Both the position numbers and the translations under genes were made by a program. The notes beneath the pieces were generated by a model. That model searched no databases and was not told the DNA's origin. It worked only from the letters and a program-made list of their open reading frames with translations. Of a DNA stretch of 23,798 nucleotides, positions 1 through 7,974 are shown piece by piece. The number at the start of each line of letters is the position of its first letter. The stretch's first letter is position 1. Where the stretch lies: NCBI GenBank assembly GCA_003501385.1, contig DNPN01000205.1, positions 14,327 through 38,124 on the forward strand, given 5' to 3'. Source of the stretch: Rhizobium sp. GTDB lineage: Bacteria; Pseudomonadota; Alphaproteobacteria; Rhizobiales; Rhizobiaceae.

Positions 1-44
1 TTGTCTTTTCGGGAAAACCGGGTTCGACTATTCCCTGACAAACT

Positions 45-866
45 CTAGACTGTAAAAATCTTCTGCTTCAGCTCAAGCCATGTTTCTTCATCCGGCGCAA
101 TCAGTAAGCCGCCGCTGGTATGCGATGGCAAATAGGGAGAGCCGTCAAACCGGGCCGCATAGCCGCCAGCTTCCTGCACCATCAGCGTACCCGCCAGATG
201 GTCCCAAGGCATCAGCTTGTTGTACATGGCAAAATGCATGTGGCCCTGAGCCAAAATCCGATATTCGTGGGCGGCGCAACGATAGCTCGTGAAAATCCGC
301 ACCTCCGCAAGATTGACAAGAAGTTTGCGTCGGGTTTCGATCTCAAAAAAGCCGGTGTTGGCAATACCAACCATCTGAGACAAAGATGGAGCAGGCATCA
401 TTTCCATCTTCTCCTGATCACCATTGGGCTTGCACAGCCAGGAGCCGGCCCCCTTTTCGGTGATCGCCCAGTCATTGCCCATCGGATCGTAGATCAGGCC
501 GGCAATGGTCTCGCCCTTATGCACCACACTGAGCATGACGCCAAACAGCGGCAGGCCCACCGCAAAGTTAAACGTTCCATCGATGGGATCGACCACAACG
601 GCCAGATCCGCCTCAGCCAGCTTGCCCAACAAAGACGGATCGGAAGCAACGGCCTCCTCGCCGATAAACACGGCATCCGGCAGTATCCGCTCAACACCCG
701 CGCGGATCAGACGCTCTGCGGCCTCATCTGCCTCGGTAACAAGATCAATGGCCTCGGTTTTCATCCGCACATCGCCTTCCTGCAAATTGCGGAAACGCGG
801 CAAAATTTCCTCCACCGCCGCATCCTGCAACAGATTGGCAAGGGCTGCGATATCAACGTCCACCAT
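45..866 (-). CDS. Inositol monophosphatase family protein (copy 1)
   Basis: Predicted Mg-dependent sugar-phosphate or nucleotide phosphatase of the inositol monophosphatase superfamily, probably cytoplasmic; the substrate cannot be read from sequence. The 273-residue product has the full metal site: GEE at 69-71, DPIDGT at 93-98, and the C-terminal WDHLAG block with Asp222 followed by EAGG. The length is normal for the family. The ATG at 866 is preceded by AAAGGA at a good distance. It is the last gene of a minus-strand run of six and lies 45 bases downstream of a clear paralogue with the same motif order, so the pair looks like an old tandem duplication. Family assignment is firm. Names such as suhB or cysQ would be guesses. 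Confidence 0.93.
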   Translation of the reverse strand: MVDVDIAALANLLQDAAVEEILPRFRNLQEGDVRMKTEAIDLVTEADEAAERLIRAGVERILPDAVFIGEEAVASDPSLLGKLAEADLAVVVDPIDGTFNFAVGLPLFGVMLSVVHKGETIAGLIYDPMGNDWAITEKGAGSWLCKPNGDQEKMEMMPAPSLSQMVGIANTGFFEIETRRKLLVNLAEVRIFTSYRCAAHEYRILAQGHMHFAMYNKLMPWDHLAGTLMVQEAGGYAARFDGSPYLPSHTSGGLLIAPDEETWLELKQKIFTV

Positions 867-911
867 GTCTTATCCTTTCAATAGCTTATCGTGAATTTTT
901 CATAATTTGAA

Positions 912-1736
912 TCACGCAAAAACAACGTCTCTCAAGATTTCTTCCCAGCTCTCTCTGTCAGGAGCCGACAAAATGCCGCCAGTTATGTCGCCGGGCAAAT
1001 AGGGTGTGCCATCAAAACGCGCCGTCAGGCCACCAGCCTCCATATGGATCAGCACGCCCGCCAGATGGTCCCACGGCATCAATTTATGATGGCCGATGAA
1101 ATGCACCTTGCCCGTGGCCGCCATCCAATATTCGTAAGCTGAACAATTATAGGCGAAGGCCATCTTCGTCTTGGCGAGATTGCCAGCGATGCGCCGACGC
1201 TCCTCATAGGCGATGTCATTGATGGAAATCGTCCCCACGGTTGAGGAAAGCGGCACAGGTCTTGCGACCGCAATAGCCGAACGATGACCATCGGCCCGCA
1301 GCATATGCGCTCCGGCACCCTTGGAGGCCACCAGCGTGTCACCCAGCACCGATTCGTGGATAATGCCGGCCACAGTCTCGCCACGCACCACAACAGCCAA
1401 ATTGGTGCCAAACGTGGGCAGGCCTGCCTGAAAATTGAACGTGCCATCCACCGGATCGATCACAAAGGCAAGCTCTGCATCTTTCAACGCACCAATCAAT
1501 GCCGGATTGGCTTCGCAGGCCTCCTCGCCGACCACGAGCGCTTTTGGCCAACGGGCCAGAAAGTCCTCCGTCATCCGCTTTTCCGACAAAAGATCCGCAT
1601 CTGTCACGAGATCAATTGAAGACTTCTTTTCGGTGACATCGCTGGCATCAAGGCGGCGAAACCGGGGCATGATTTCGCGAGCGGCGGCATCCTTTACAAT
1701 GTCGAGGACGGCGTCGATATCATGATCTTTAAACAC
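912..1736 (-). CDS. Inositol monophosphatase family protein (copy 2)
   Basis: Second member of the inositol monophosphatase superfamily, colinear with the neighbouring copy: an N-terminal helix ending in PRFRRL, then GEEA, DPVDGTFNF and PWDHLAG, so all metal-binding acidic residues are present. The frame is open back to a TTG at 1808 that would overlap ttcA. I chose the GTG at 1736 because it gives 274 residues, lines up with the start of the paralogue (273 residues), leaves a 28-base gap after ttcA, and has a purine-rich AGAGAAAG about 9 bases upstream. The start is therefore an inference; the gene itself is secure. Context suggests co-transcription with ttcA. The substrate is unknown. Confidence 0.9.
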   Translation of the reverse strand: MFKDHDIDAVLDIVKDAAAREIMPRFRRLDASDVTEKKSSIDLVTDADLLSEKRMTEDFLARWPKALVVGEEACEANPALIGALKDAELAFVIDPVDGTFNFQAGLPTFGTNLAVVVRGETVAGIIHESVLGDTLVASKGAGAHMLRADGHRSAIAVARPVPLSSTVGTISINDIAYEERRRIAGNLAKTKMAFAYNCSAYEYWMAATGKVHFIGHHKLMPWDHLAGVLIHMEAGGLTARFDGTPYLPGDITGGILSAPDRESWEEILRDVVFA

Positions 1737-1764
1737 AGGGGAACTTTCTCTGGACTGTTGACTT

Positions 1765-2664
1765 TCAATCACCCTGCCTGCCCGCAGCCTGTGACGGCTT
1801 CGTGACAATCAGACTGGAAAAATCAAAAAGTGTTGGATCCAGCAGATGCGAGGGGTTCACATGCGCCAAAGCCCGCAGCATCGTATCCTTGCGCCCCGGC
1901 ATTTTTGCCTCAATACCGGCCAGCATCTCCTTCATGGCATTGCGCTGAAGGCCATCCTGAGAGCCACAGAGATCGCAAGGAATAATCGGAAATTGCATGG
2001 CAGTGGCAAATTTGGCCAGATCATCTTCCGCCGCATAGGCCAAAGGCCGCATCACAAACAAATCGCCCTCATCATTGAGCAATTTGGCCGGCATCGCAGC
2101 CAACCGCCCACCGTGGAAAAAATTCATGAAGAAGGTTTCAAGAATATCTTCGCGGTGATGGCCGAGCACCAACGCATCGCAGCCCTCTTCACGGGCAATG
2201 CGATACAGATTACCGCGGCGCAGGCGCGAACATAGCGAGCAATAGGTGGCCCCTTGTGGCACCTTTTCCTTCACCACTGAATAGGTATCGCGATATTCAA
2301 TCCGGTGTGGCACGCCAATAGAGGTGAGATAGTCCGGCAGGATATGCCTTGGAAAATTCGGCTGTCCCTGATCGAGATTGCAGGCCAAAATCTCCACCGG
2401 CAACAGGCCGCGCCATTTCAAATCCAGCAGCAGCGCCAGCAAGCCGTAGCTGTCTTTACCGCCGGATAAGCCCACCAGCCAGCGCTTTTGCCCCTTCAGC
2501 ATATCGAAATCATCAAACGCCTGCCGAACATTCCGCAGCAGCCGTTTTCGCAATTTGTTGAAGGATACCGATCTTGGTGCCGTGTCAAACAACGGATGGC
2601 TGGGGGCACCCTCTGCCCCATCCTCGGCATTTTCTGTCTCTGTGTCGGAAAAAGCGAGGGTCAT
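1765..2664 (-). CDS. ttcA: tRNA 2-thiocytidine(32) synthetase TtcA
   Basis: Iron-sulfur, ATP-dependent enzyme that thiolates cytidine 32 of certain tRNAs in the cytoplasm. The 299-residue protein has the PP-loop SGGKDS at 67-72, the first CxxC at 142-145 and the second CxxC at 230-233, which is the TtcA arrangement; in TtcA these cysteines hold the cluster. The length is typical, with a somewhat long acidic N-terminal tail (about residues 5-20). The ATG at 2664 has no strong Shine-Dalgarno sequence, so translation may depend on ribosomes arriving from the deacetylase gene 37 bases upstream. It sits between sugar-lipid genes and two phosphatases. That is an odd place for a tRNA modification gene, and it is probably carried in the same transcript. 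Confidence 0.95.
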   Translation of the reverse strand: MTLAFSDTETENAEDGAEGAPSHPLFDTAPRSVSFNKLRKRLLRNVRQAFDDFDMLKGQKRWLVGLSGGKDSYGLLALLLDLKWRGLLPVEILACNLDQGQPNFPRHILPDYLTSIGVPHRIEYRDTYSVVKEKVPQGATYCSLCSRLRRGNLYRIAREEGCDALVLGHHREDILETFFMNFFHGGRLAAMPAKLLNDEGDLFVMRPLAYAAEDDLAKFATAMQFPIIPCDLCGSQDGLQRNAMKEMLAGIEAKMPGRKDTMLRALAHVNPSHLLDPTLFDFSSLIVTKPSQAAGRQGD

Positions 2665-2701
2665 GATCGGGGGCGGCCTTGTTCCAAAAAATAATGCGCT
2701 G

Positions 2702-3493
2702 TTACTGCCGCATCAATTCGGCAAATTCAACCTCACGGGCATCAATCAGCTCATCGCGGGCCATCAAAATCGCGTCGCTATGGCCGGGATGGCACATGAC
2801 CACTGTCCCCTCAGGGGCATGGGTCTTGAAATATTGCAGGGCCGCCGGGAAATTGTCCGGCTTGCGCCAATCGTAAAAGCCCATCAGAGGACCGCGCACG
2901 CGATAGCCCGCCGCCGACATCTCGGAGGCAAATCCATTGGCAATCCGCTCAATGATCGACACTTTGCCGCGAATGGAGAGGCTGCTGCAAAGGCTAGCAT
3001 CCGGCGCGCCACGCAGCCATGGCCCTGTGCCTCTGGGGCTAATCAGCAAATCGCGCCGCTCTACCAGCCATTCCCGCACGATCGGAAAAAAATGCACATG
3101 CTGATGGCCATCGATATAATCCGGAGCGCGCCCAACCACATCGATAAAGGCGTTCAATTGCGCATCCAGTTCGCGCTGGAGCTTGCCCTTATCGACGCTG
3201 CCCAAAATCCATTGCGCAACCCGCTTGCGCATCGAACACATCACACGCACGCCGCTCAGGGGCATGAAATCCGTCAGTGTCAGATGCAGGCCGACCTCGG
3301 CACCCGTTTCTTTGATCACCGGCATCAACAACGCCGCCTCATCGGGCCACTCTGGAAATAGCGTCATGCAGCTTGTGCCTGCAATTTTGCCTTCAGACAG
3401 CAGGGTGCGAATGGCGCGATCAACGCCGGGAGACAAACCGTAATCATCGGCCACGAGGTACAGTGGCTTTTCTTGCATCGTTACATCAACCAT
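2702..3493 (-). CDS. ChbG/HpnK (YdjC) family carbohydrate deacetylase
   Basis: Predicted metal-dependent deacetylase that removes the N-acetyl group of an amino sugar. Visible family signatures in 263 residues: ADDYG at 15-19 (paired aspartates), GLHLTL with His70, DGHQHVH at 128-134, and CHPGH at 234-238. These give the expected Asp/His/His metal site and a C-terminal catalytic histidine. There is no signal peptide, so it should act on the cytoplasmic side. Its ATG overlaps the end of the GT2 gene by 8 bases, which couples its translation to that enzyme; an in-frame ATG at 3478 is an alternative. Homologues in known pathways are NaxD (lipid A galactosamine), HpnK (hopanoids) and ChbG (chitobiose). 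The two adjacent membrane glycosyltransferases favour a NaxD-like role on a polyprenyl-phosphate sugar, which is inference. Confidence 0.9.
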   Translation of the reverse strand: MVDVTMQEKPLYLVADDYGLSPGVDRAIRTLLSEGKIAGTSCMTLFPEWPDEAALLMPVIKETGAEVGLHLTLTDFMPLSGVRVMCSMRKRVAQWILGSVDKGKLQRELDAQLNAFIDVVGRAPDYIDGHQHVHFFPIVREWLVERRDLLISPRGTGPWLRGAPDASLCSSLSIRGKVSIIERIANGFASEMSAAGYRVRGPLMGFYDWRKPDNFPAALQYFKTHAPEGTVVMCHPGHSDAILMARDELIDAREVEFAELMRQ

Positions 3494-4466
3494 TGTTTTC
3501 TTTTTTTTCTGACTGGTGCAAACGCCGCACGAGATACAAAGGCCTGTCTTTTACTTCACCAACAGCAACCCATATATATTCTCCCAGCAAACCAAGCAAT
3601 GCCAGATTGAAACCGCCCAAAACGGTAACAGCGGACATCAGGCTGGGATAACCGGGAACGTCGGTGCCGTAGATCAGCGCCATGACAATGATATGCGCAC
3701 CATAAGCCACACCGCCAAGGCCGACCAGAAGCCCCATAATCGACACCAAACGCAACGGAATAGCTGTGAACGAGGTAATGCCCTCAAGCGACAGGGTCAA
3801 AAGTGCCAGCTTGGACCACTTGGTGGCACCGGCCACGCGCTGATCCGGGATATAATGAATGGCCTTTTGGCGAAAGCCAAGCCAGGCATAAAGCCCCTTG
3901 TTGAAACGGCGCTTGTCACGCACCTTGAGCAGCGCATCCACCGCAGTGCGGCGCATGATGCGAAAATCACCGGCATTGGCGGGGATGTTAAAACGTTGGC
4001 GGGCATTGATCAGCCAATAGAACATATCGCCCAGAACGGCCTTGCGCATCGATTCATCACGGCGATCATCGCGGATGGTATAGACCACATCCAACTGCGG
4101 ATCGGTCATCAATGCATCGATCATTTCAAGACAGACATCATAGGGATGCTGCAAATCAGCATCCACCATCATCACAAAATCGCCGCGGCTTTCTTCGATG
4201 CCGGCAAACAAAGCGATTTCCTTGCCGAAATTGCGGGACAGCTCAACGATGCGCCACGCGCCGGTAAGCGTCTCTTTATAGCGCTCAATGCTGTCATCAC
4301 GACTACCATCGTCCACCAGCACGATTTCCAGATCGAGCTGATGCCGCTGCTTGATTTCTGCTCTCAGCTTCTCACCAAAGGCAGCAAATTGCTGCACGGT
4401 GTCGCGCTCATTCAAAAACGGAACCACAAGCGACATAAGAGGCACGGTTTTTTCCTTCACGTTCAT
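3486..4466 (-). CDS. GT2 polyprenyl-phosphate glycosyltransferase (ArnC/GtrB/FlmF2-like)
   Basis: Inner-membrane-bound family 2 glycosyltransferase predicted to load a sugar from a nucleotide donor onto undecaprenyl phosphate. In 326 residues there is an N-terminal GT-A domain with VVPFLNE at 14-20, the nucleotide-binding VDDGS at 51-55 and the metal-binding DADLQHP at 102-108. Two hydrophobic helices follow (about 234-262 and 270-297), then a short charged tail. This is the usual layout of ArnC, GtrB and dolichol-phosphate-mannose-synthase-like enzymes. Its ATG shares an ATGA with the stop of the GT39 gene and its own stop overlaps the deacetylase start, so all three are translationally coupled. 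The donor sugar cannot be told from sequence; the adjacent deacetylase suggests an N-acetylated hexosamine. Confidence 0.93.
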   Translation of the reverse strand: MNVKEKTVPLMSLVVPFLNERDTVQQFAAFGEKLRAEIKQRHQLDLEIVLVDDGSRDDSIERYKETLTGAWRIVELSRNFGKEIALFAGIEESRGDFVMMVDADLQHPYDVCLEMIDALMTDPQLDVVYTIRDDRRDESMRKAVLGDMFYWLINARQRFNIPANAGDFRIMRRTAVDALLKVRDKRRFNKGLYAWLGFRQKAIHYIPDQRVAGATKWSKLALLTLSLEGITSFTAIPLRLVSIMGLLVGLGGVAYGAHIIVMALIYGTDVPGYPSLMSAVTVLGGFNLALLGLLGEYIWVAVGEVKDRPLYLVRRLHQSEKKENNG

Positions 4467-5962
4467 GGCTGCTGTGGCCCGGCCAAAACAGCACGGAATT
4501 CCCAGAAATTTTTACCCGTGAAATCCGGCACCTTGAACACCACCACAAAAGCATCCGGGCGATTGCCGCGCAGCTCATTGGTCATGGTCAGGCAATGCTC
4601 ATCGTTCAGCTGGCAAATCAGCACATAGCCCCGTTTGTCGAAAGTTTGCCGGTCAATATAGCCCTTGGAGACCTCGAAGGAGTTGTTTTCCAGGGTAATC
4701 GCCTTGTGATGGGAGTAGAAATTGTAGGAATTGGCCAGCAGCGATTCTCCGGCAATCACGAAATTCTCGGAACCGCCGCCGTATTTATTCCAATAGTCAT
4801 CAAGAACCGCACTCATCTGTTGAAGTGGCATAGTCTTGTTATAGCCGTTGCGATCTGCCAGCTGGCCTTTCAGCAAAGGAGCGATGGCCACAATCACCAC
4901 AAGATAGACAAGGCCCACCAGCCAGGCAGCCGAGAGACGCTGCTCCAGCGCTTGCGGCGGCACAAATTTGCCAAACAGGATCACCACCGACAAAAACACC
5001 GGAATGGCCCAGACCACGGAGAGATCAGCCCCGGCTGCGGCGGCAAATATAATCGTAACGGGAATGGTGAGGCCGCCAAAATACAGCAACGCCCTGCCCT
5101 CAACCGTCTGTTTCAACTCAGCTAGGGCCGAGGTCCAAAACAATGGCTGGCCATCGCGCGGCCTGCGCGTCAACCCGGCCAGCAGCAGCGCTGGCAGCAT
5201 ATAGCCCACCACGCCGAGCAGAAACTTGAACAGCATCACCACAAAGGTCTTGATAGTGCCATCGCCCTGCTCGTCCGCATAGATGATCGGCATGAAGTCA
5301 TTGTTATACAGCCAGATGCAATGGGGCACGAAAGCGAGGATCGACACGGCAGCCGCGACAGCACCGAATTTCGACAGCAGAATCTTGCGGGCTTCCTGAT
5401 CAGCAATGGCGTGGATCAGCAATGTCACCAGCAGCACGGCGGAATAGTATTTTGCCAGCATAGCGGCTGTGGCCAGAAGGCCGAGTATGACGGCATCTAT
5501 CAGCCGCTGTTTTTCCAGACCTTTGAGGTAATAGAGGAAAATGGCGGCCCAGAGCGGGGTCATCGCCGTATTGGCATTGTATTTGATTGCTTGAAACGAC
5601 AGTGCAGGCACCACCACCGAGGCCAGCACCACAAACATCTGATAGTTGGTTGATCCAAAGCGGGCGGCAATGCGCCAGATGAACACCAGCGTTGCTGCGG
5701 CATTGAGCGAGGCGAACAGATAGTAGGCCCAATCGCTCTTGGGAACCACAGCAAACCAGCTGGCCACAAGCCAGCCAAACAGGGGTGGGTGCTTGTAATA
5801 GCCCCATTGCCACAGCACGCCCCAGGCGTAATTTTCGGCCATGTCACCATAGCCATCGAGATTCACGCGCGACAGCGTGGCGTGCAGCGTCAAGGCAACA
5901 ACGAAAGCGCCAATAAACAACAGAATCGCCCGTGGGCCAAACTGCTTTCCCATGCTCAACAT
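4463..5962 (-). CDS. GT39 (ArnT/PMT-like) membrane glycosyltransferase
   Basis: Multi-spanning inner-membrane enzyme expected to transfer a sugar from a polyprenyl-phosphate donor to an acceptor on the periplasmic face. After the first transmembrane segment (about residues 12-30) comes the GT39 loop with an acidic pair (Asp36, Asp40) and HPP at 58-60. About ten further hydrophobic segments follow, then a soluble C-terminal domain from roughly residue 370. The frame is open upstream to 6094, but that extension is not hydrophobic and has no ribosome site. AAAGGA lies 9 bases before the ATG at 5962 (close alternatives are 5968 and 5953), giving 499 residues. It is the first gene of the six-gene run, and its stop overlaps the GT2 start. 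It resembles ArnT/FlmK in size and plan; the acceptor, possibly lipid A, is inferred. Confidence 0.9.
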   Translation of the reverse strand: MLSMGKQFGPRAILLFIGAFVVALTLHATLSRVNLDGYGDMAENYAWGVLWQWGYYKHPPLFGWLVASWFAVVPKSDWAYYLFASLNAAATLVFIWRIAARFGSTNYQMFVVLASVVVPALSFQAIKYNANTAMTPLWAAIFLYYLKGLEKQRLIDAVILGLLATAAMLAKYYSAVLLVTLLIHAIADQEARKILLSKFGAVAAAVSILAFVPHCIWLYNNDFMPIIYADEQGDGTIKTFVVMLFKFLLGVVGYMLPALLLAGLTRRPRDGQPLFWTSALAELKQTVEGRALLYFGGLTIPVTIIFAAAAGADLSVVWAIPVFLSVVILFGKFVPPQALEQRLSAAWLVGLVYLVVIVAIAPLLKGQLADRNGYNKTMPLQQMSAVLDDYWNKYGGGSENFVIAGESLLANSYNFYSHHKAITLENNSFEVSKGYIDRQTFDKRGYVLICQLNDEHCLTMTNELRGNRPDAFVVVFKVPDFTGKNFWEFRAVLAGPQQP

Positions 5963-6121
5963 TCTCATTCGTCCTTTCGGCACCACACAACGCGGATTGT
6001 TGCGCCGCTCTATAGGGTATTTTTCGACCAGCAGCGAGAGATCAGCCGTTGCGGTAAGCCAAATGTGAAAATTTAACAGTGTATGAACTGCCACGATCGG
6101 CCGTTTACCAACACCCCACCG

Positions 6122-7048
6122 TCAATTGCCGAACACAGACCAGCCCGTGCGCGTGGCCAGCATCTCCAATGCTTCTGACCCCAGTGCCGAATTGCCCACC
6201 TTGTTCAAACCTGGCGACCATACGGCGATGGAGGCCTTCCCCGGCGCAATAGCCAAAATGCCGCCACCAACGCCGCTCTTGCCGGGTAGGCCCACATGGT
6301 AGGCAAAATCGCCCGAGCCATCATAATGGCCGCACATCAGCATCAAGGCATTGATACGGCGCGCCCGCTTGGGCGATACCACCGAAAACCCGGTTAGGGG
6401 ATTGGTACCACGATTGGCCAGATACAGACCCGCATGGGACAATTGCAGGCAATTCATCGCCAGAGCGCATTGGTGAAAATAAACACCCAAAACCAGCTCA
6501 ACCGCATGTTCCAGATTGCCAAAACCGCGCATGAAATTGGCCAGCGCAAAATTGCGATAACCTGTCAAATGCTCTGATTTTGCAACGGTTTCATCGATGG
6601 TGATCGTATCATCGTCGGCCAGATAGCGCATGAAACGCAAAAACTCGCCAATGGCCTCGCGCGGCTTATGACCCGCCAAAACCATATCCGTCACCACAAT
6701 GGCTCCGGCATTGATAAAGGGATTGCGTGGAATACCGTGCTCATGCTCCAGCTGCACAATCGAGTTGAAGGACGAGCCGGATGGCTCGCGCCCTACTCGT
6801 TTCCAGATGCTTTCACCCATCTTGCCGAGCGCCAGTGTCAGCATGAACACTTTTGAAATGCTCTGGATGGAAAATGGCACGGTTGCATCGCCCGCCGTGA
6901 AGGTTTGCCCATCCACCGTGGTGATGGCAATACCAAATTGCTTTGGCTCAACCCGCGCCAGTTCGGGAATATAATCGGCCACCTTGCCCTCACCCAAACG
7001 GGGAGACATCAGCGCTACGATATCATCAACAACAGCCTGCAGATCCAT
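6122..7048 (-). CDS. glsA: Glutaminase A
   Basis: Hydrolyses L-glutamine to glutamate and ammonia in the cytoplasm; the fold is serine-dependent and beta-lactamase-like. The 308-residue product has the catalytic SxxK motif as Ser63-Ile-Ser-Lys66 inside SIQSISKVF, then NPFINAGAI, the ANFMRGFGN segment and the glycine-rich GGGILAI near the C-terminus, all typical of the family and at family length. The ATG at 7048 has GAGG 8 bases upstream. It lies downstream of rpsD on the same strand but is separated from it by a strong terminator and has a plausible promoter of its own. The next gene, a GT39 enzyme, begins about 160 bases further on, so glsA is probably monocistronic. Confidence 0.96.
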   Translation of the reverse strand: MDLQAVVDDIVALMSPRLGEGKVADYIPELARVEPKQFGIAITTVDGQTFTAGDATVPFSIQSISKVFMLTLALGKMGESIWKRVGREPSGSSFNSIVQLEHEHGIPRNPFINAGAIVVTDMVLAGHKPREAIGEFLRFMRYLADDDTITIDETVAKSEHLTGYRNFALANFMRGFGNLEHAVELVLGVYFHQCALAMNCLQLSHAGLYLANRGTNPLTGFSVVSPKRARRINALMLMCGHYDGSGDFAYHVGLPGKSGVGGGILAIAPGKASIAVWSPGLNKVGNSALGSEALEMLATRTGWSVFGN

Positions 7049-7074
7049 CTGGTATCCTCACCATCTCGCTCGTG

Positions 7075-7105
7075 TATATGAGAGCAAGTTTGCTGCACTG
7101 CAAAC
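7075..7105 (-). promoter_or_regulatory. Candidate glsA promoter with overlapping dyad
   Basis: Reading the minus strand, TTGCAG (7103-7098) and CATATA (7080-7075) are separated by 17 bases, a reasonable sigma-70 spacing just upstream of glsA. The -35 box is overlapped by an inverted repeat, GTTTGC-N6-GCAAAC at 7088-7105, which could be a repressor site. The sequence match is visible; promoter and operator function are inferred. Confidence 0.38.
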
Positions 7106-7107
7106 AG

Positions 7108-7134
7108 AAAAAAGCCGCCCACCGGGCGGCTTTT
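7108..7134 (-). terminator. Rho-independent terminator of rpsD (bidirectional shape)
   Basis: A perfect GC stem, GCCGCCC (7114-7120) with GGGCGGC (7124-7130), and a 3-base loop, flanked by six A on the left and four T on the right. On the minus strand the stem is followed by six T, a textbook intrinsic terminator 20 bases after the rpsD stop codon. Confidence 0.88.
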
Positions 7135-7153
7135 CCAAAATTCAAATTCACAC

Positions 7154-7771
7154 TTAGCGCGAATAGAATTCGACGACCAGCTGTGGTTCCATAACAACAG
7201 CGTAAGGAACGTCAGACAGCGTTGGTACACGAACGAAGGTCGCAACCATCTTGTTGTGATCAGCTTCGATGTAATCAGGAACATCACGCTCAGCGAGCTG
7301 AACCGATTCCAGAACTGTTACCAGCTGCTTGGACTTCTGACGCACTTCAATCACGTCACCGGCCTTACAACGGTAAGAACCGATATTGACCTTAACGCCG
7401 TTCACAGTCACGTGGCCGTGGTTGATGAACTGACGCGAAGCGAAAACAGTCGGTACGAACTTTGCGCGGTAGACGATTGCGTCCAGACGCGATTCCAGCA
7501 GGCCGATCAGGTTTTCAGAGGTATCGCCCTTGCGACGGTTTGCTTCGTCGTAAGTTGCGCGGAACTGCTTTTCGCGCAGGTCGCCGTAGTAGCCTTTCAG
7601 CTTCTGCTTGGCGCGCAGCTGAACACCGAAGTCAGACAGCTTGCCCTTACGACGCTGACCGTGCTGGCCAGGACCGTATTCGCGACGGTTGACTGGGGAC
7701 TTAGGACGACCCCAGATATTTTCGCCCATACGGCGGTCAATTTTATACTTGGAAGATGCGCGCTTGCTCAT
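7154..7771 (-). CDS. rpsD: 30S ribosomal protein S4
   Basis: Primary 16S rRNA-binding protein that nucleates assembly of the small ribosomal subunit. The 205-residue sequence is a full-length S4: a basic N-terminus (MSKRASSKYKIDRR), the YGPGQHGQRR segment, and the S4 RNA-binding domain from about residue 95 to 155 (ESRLDAIVYRAKF, FINHGHVTVNG). The ATG has AAGGAA at a good distance upstream. As usual in alphaproteobacteria, it stands apart from the main ribosomal operons. It has a long leader of roughly 170 bases if the promoter proposed at 7942-7970 is right, and its own terminator at 7108-7134. Confidence 0.98.
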   Translation of the reverse strand: MSKRASSKYKIDRRMGENIWGRPKSPVNRREYGPGQHGQRRKGKLSDFGVQLRAKQKLKGYYGDLREKQFRATYDEANRRKGDTSENLIGLLESRLDAIVYRAKFVPTVFASRQFINHGHVTVNGVKVNIGSYRCKAGDVIEVRQKSKQLVTVLESVQLAERDVPDYIEADHNKMVATFVRVPTLSDVPYAVVMEPQLVVEFYSR

Positions 7772-7941
7772 CGTATTTCCTTATTGTTTTTATAGGCTGA
7801 TTGCTCAACCTGTTTTTCGGAAACACGCCCTCCTTTGGATTGCCTTATCAGCGTTCCTGACAGGCGGCTCACGCTAAGCTAGCGGAACAGCCACGGGACA
7901 TGTCATGAAAACACCGGGCGTTACCACCCGGCGTTGGGGCG

Positions 7942-7970
7942 TCTCTAAGCAGACTGACAATAAAAGTCAA
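7942..7970 (-). promoter_or_regulatory. Candidate rpsD promoter
   Basis: On the minus strand TTGACT, preceded by C as in the rhizobial CTTGAC consensus, lies at 7970-7965. A TAGAGA sits 17 bases on, at 7947-7942. The -35 is strong and the -10 only fair. The leader downstream contains a small CCGGG/CCCGG hairpin. Together with the RIME-like element and the transporter leader, this accounts for the 445-base gap between rpsD and the TerC gene. Confidence 0.4.
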
Positions 7971-7974
7971 GCAC

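Noticed and set aside
2555..4628. Long plus-strand open frames opposite the deacetylase and GT2 genes (for example 2555-3361 and 3516-4628)
   Set aside because: They are antisense to genes with complete catalytic motifs and have low-complexity, histidine- and glutamine-rich composition.
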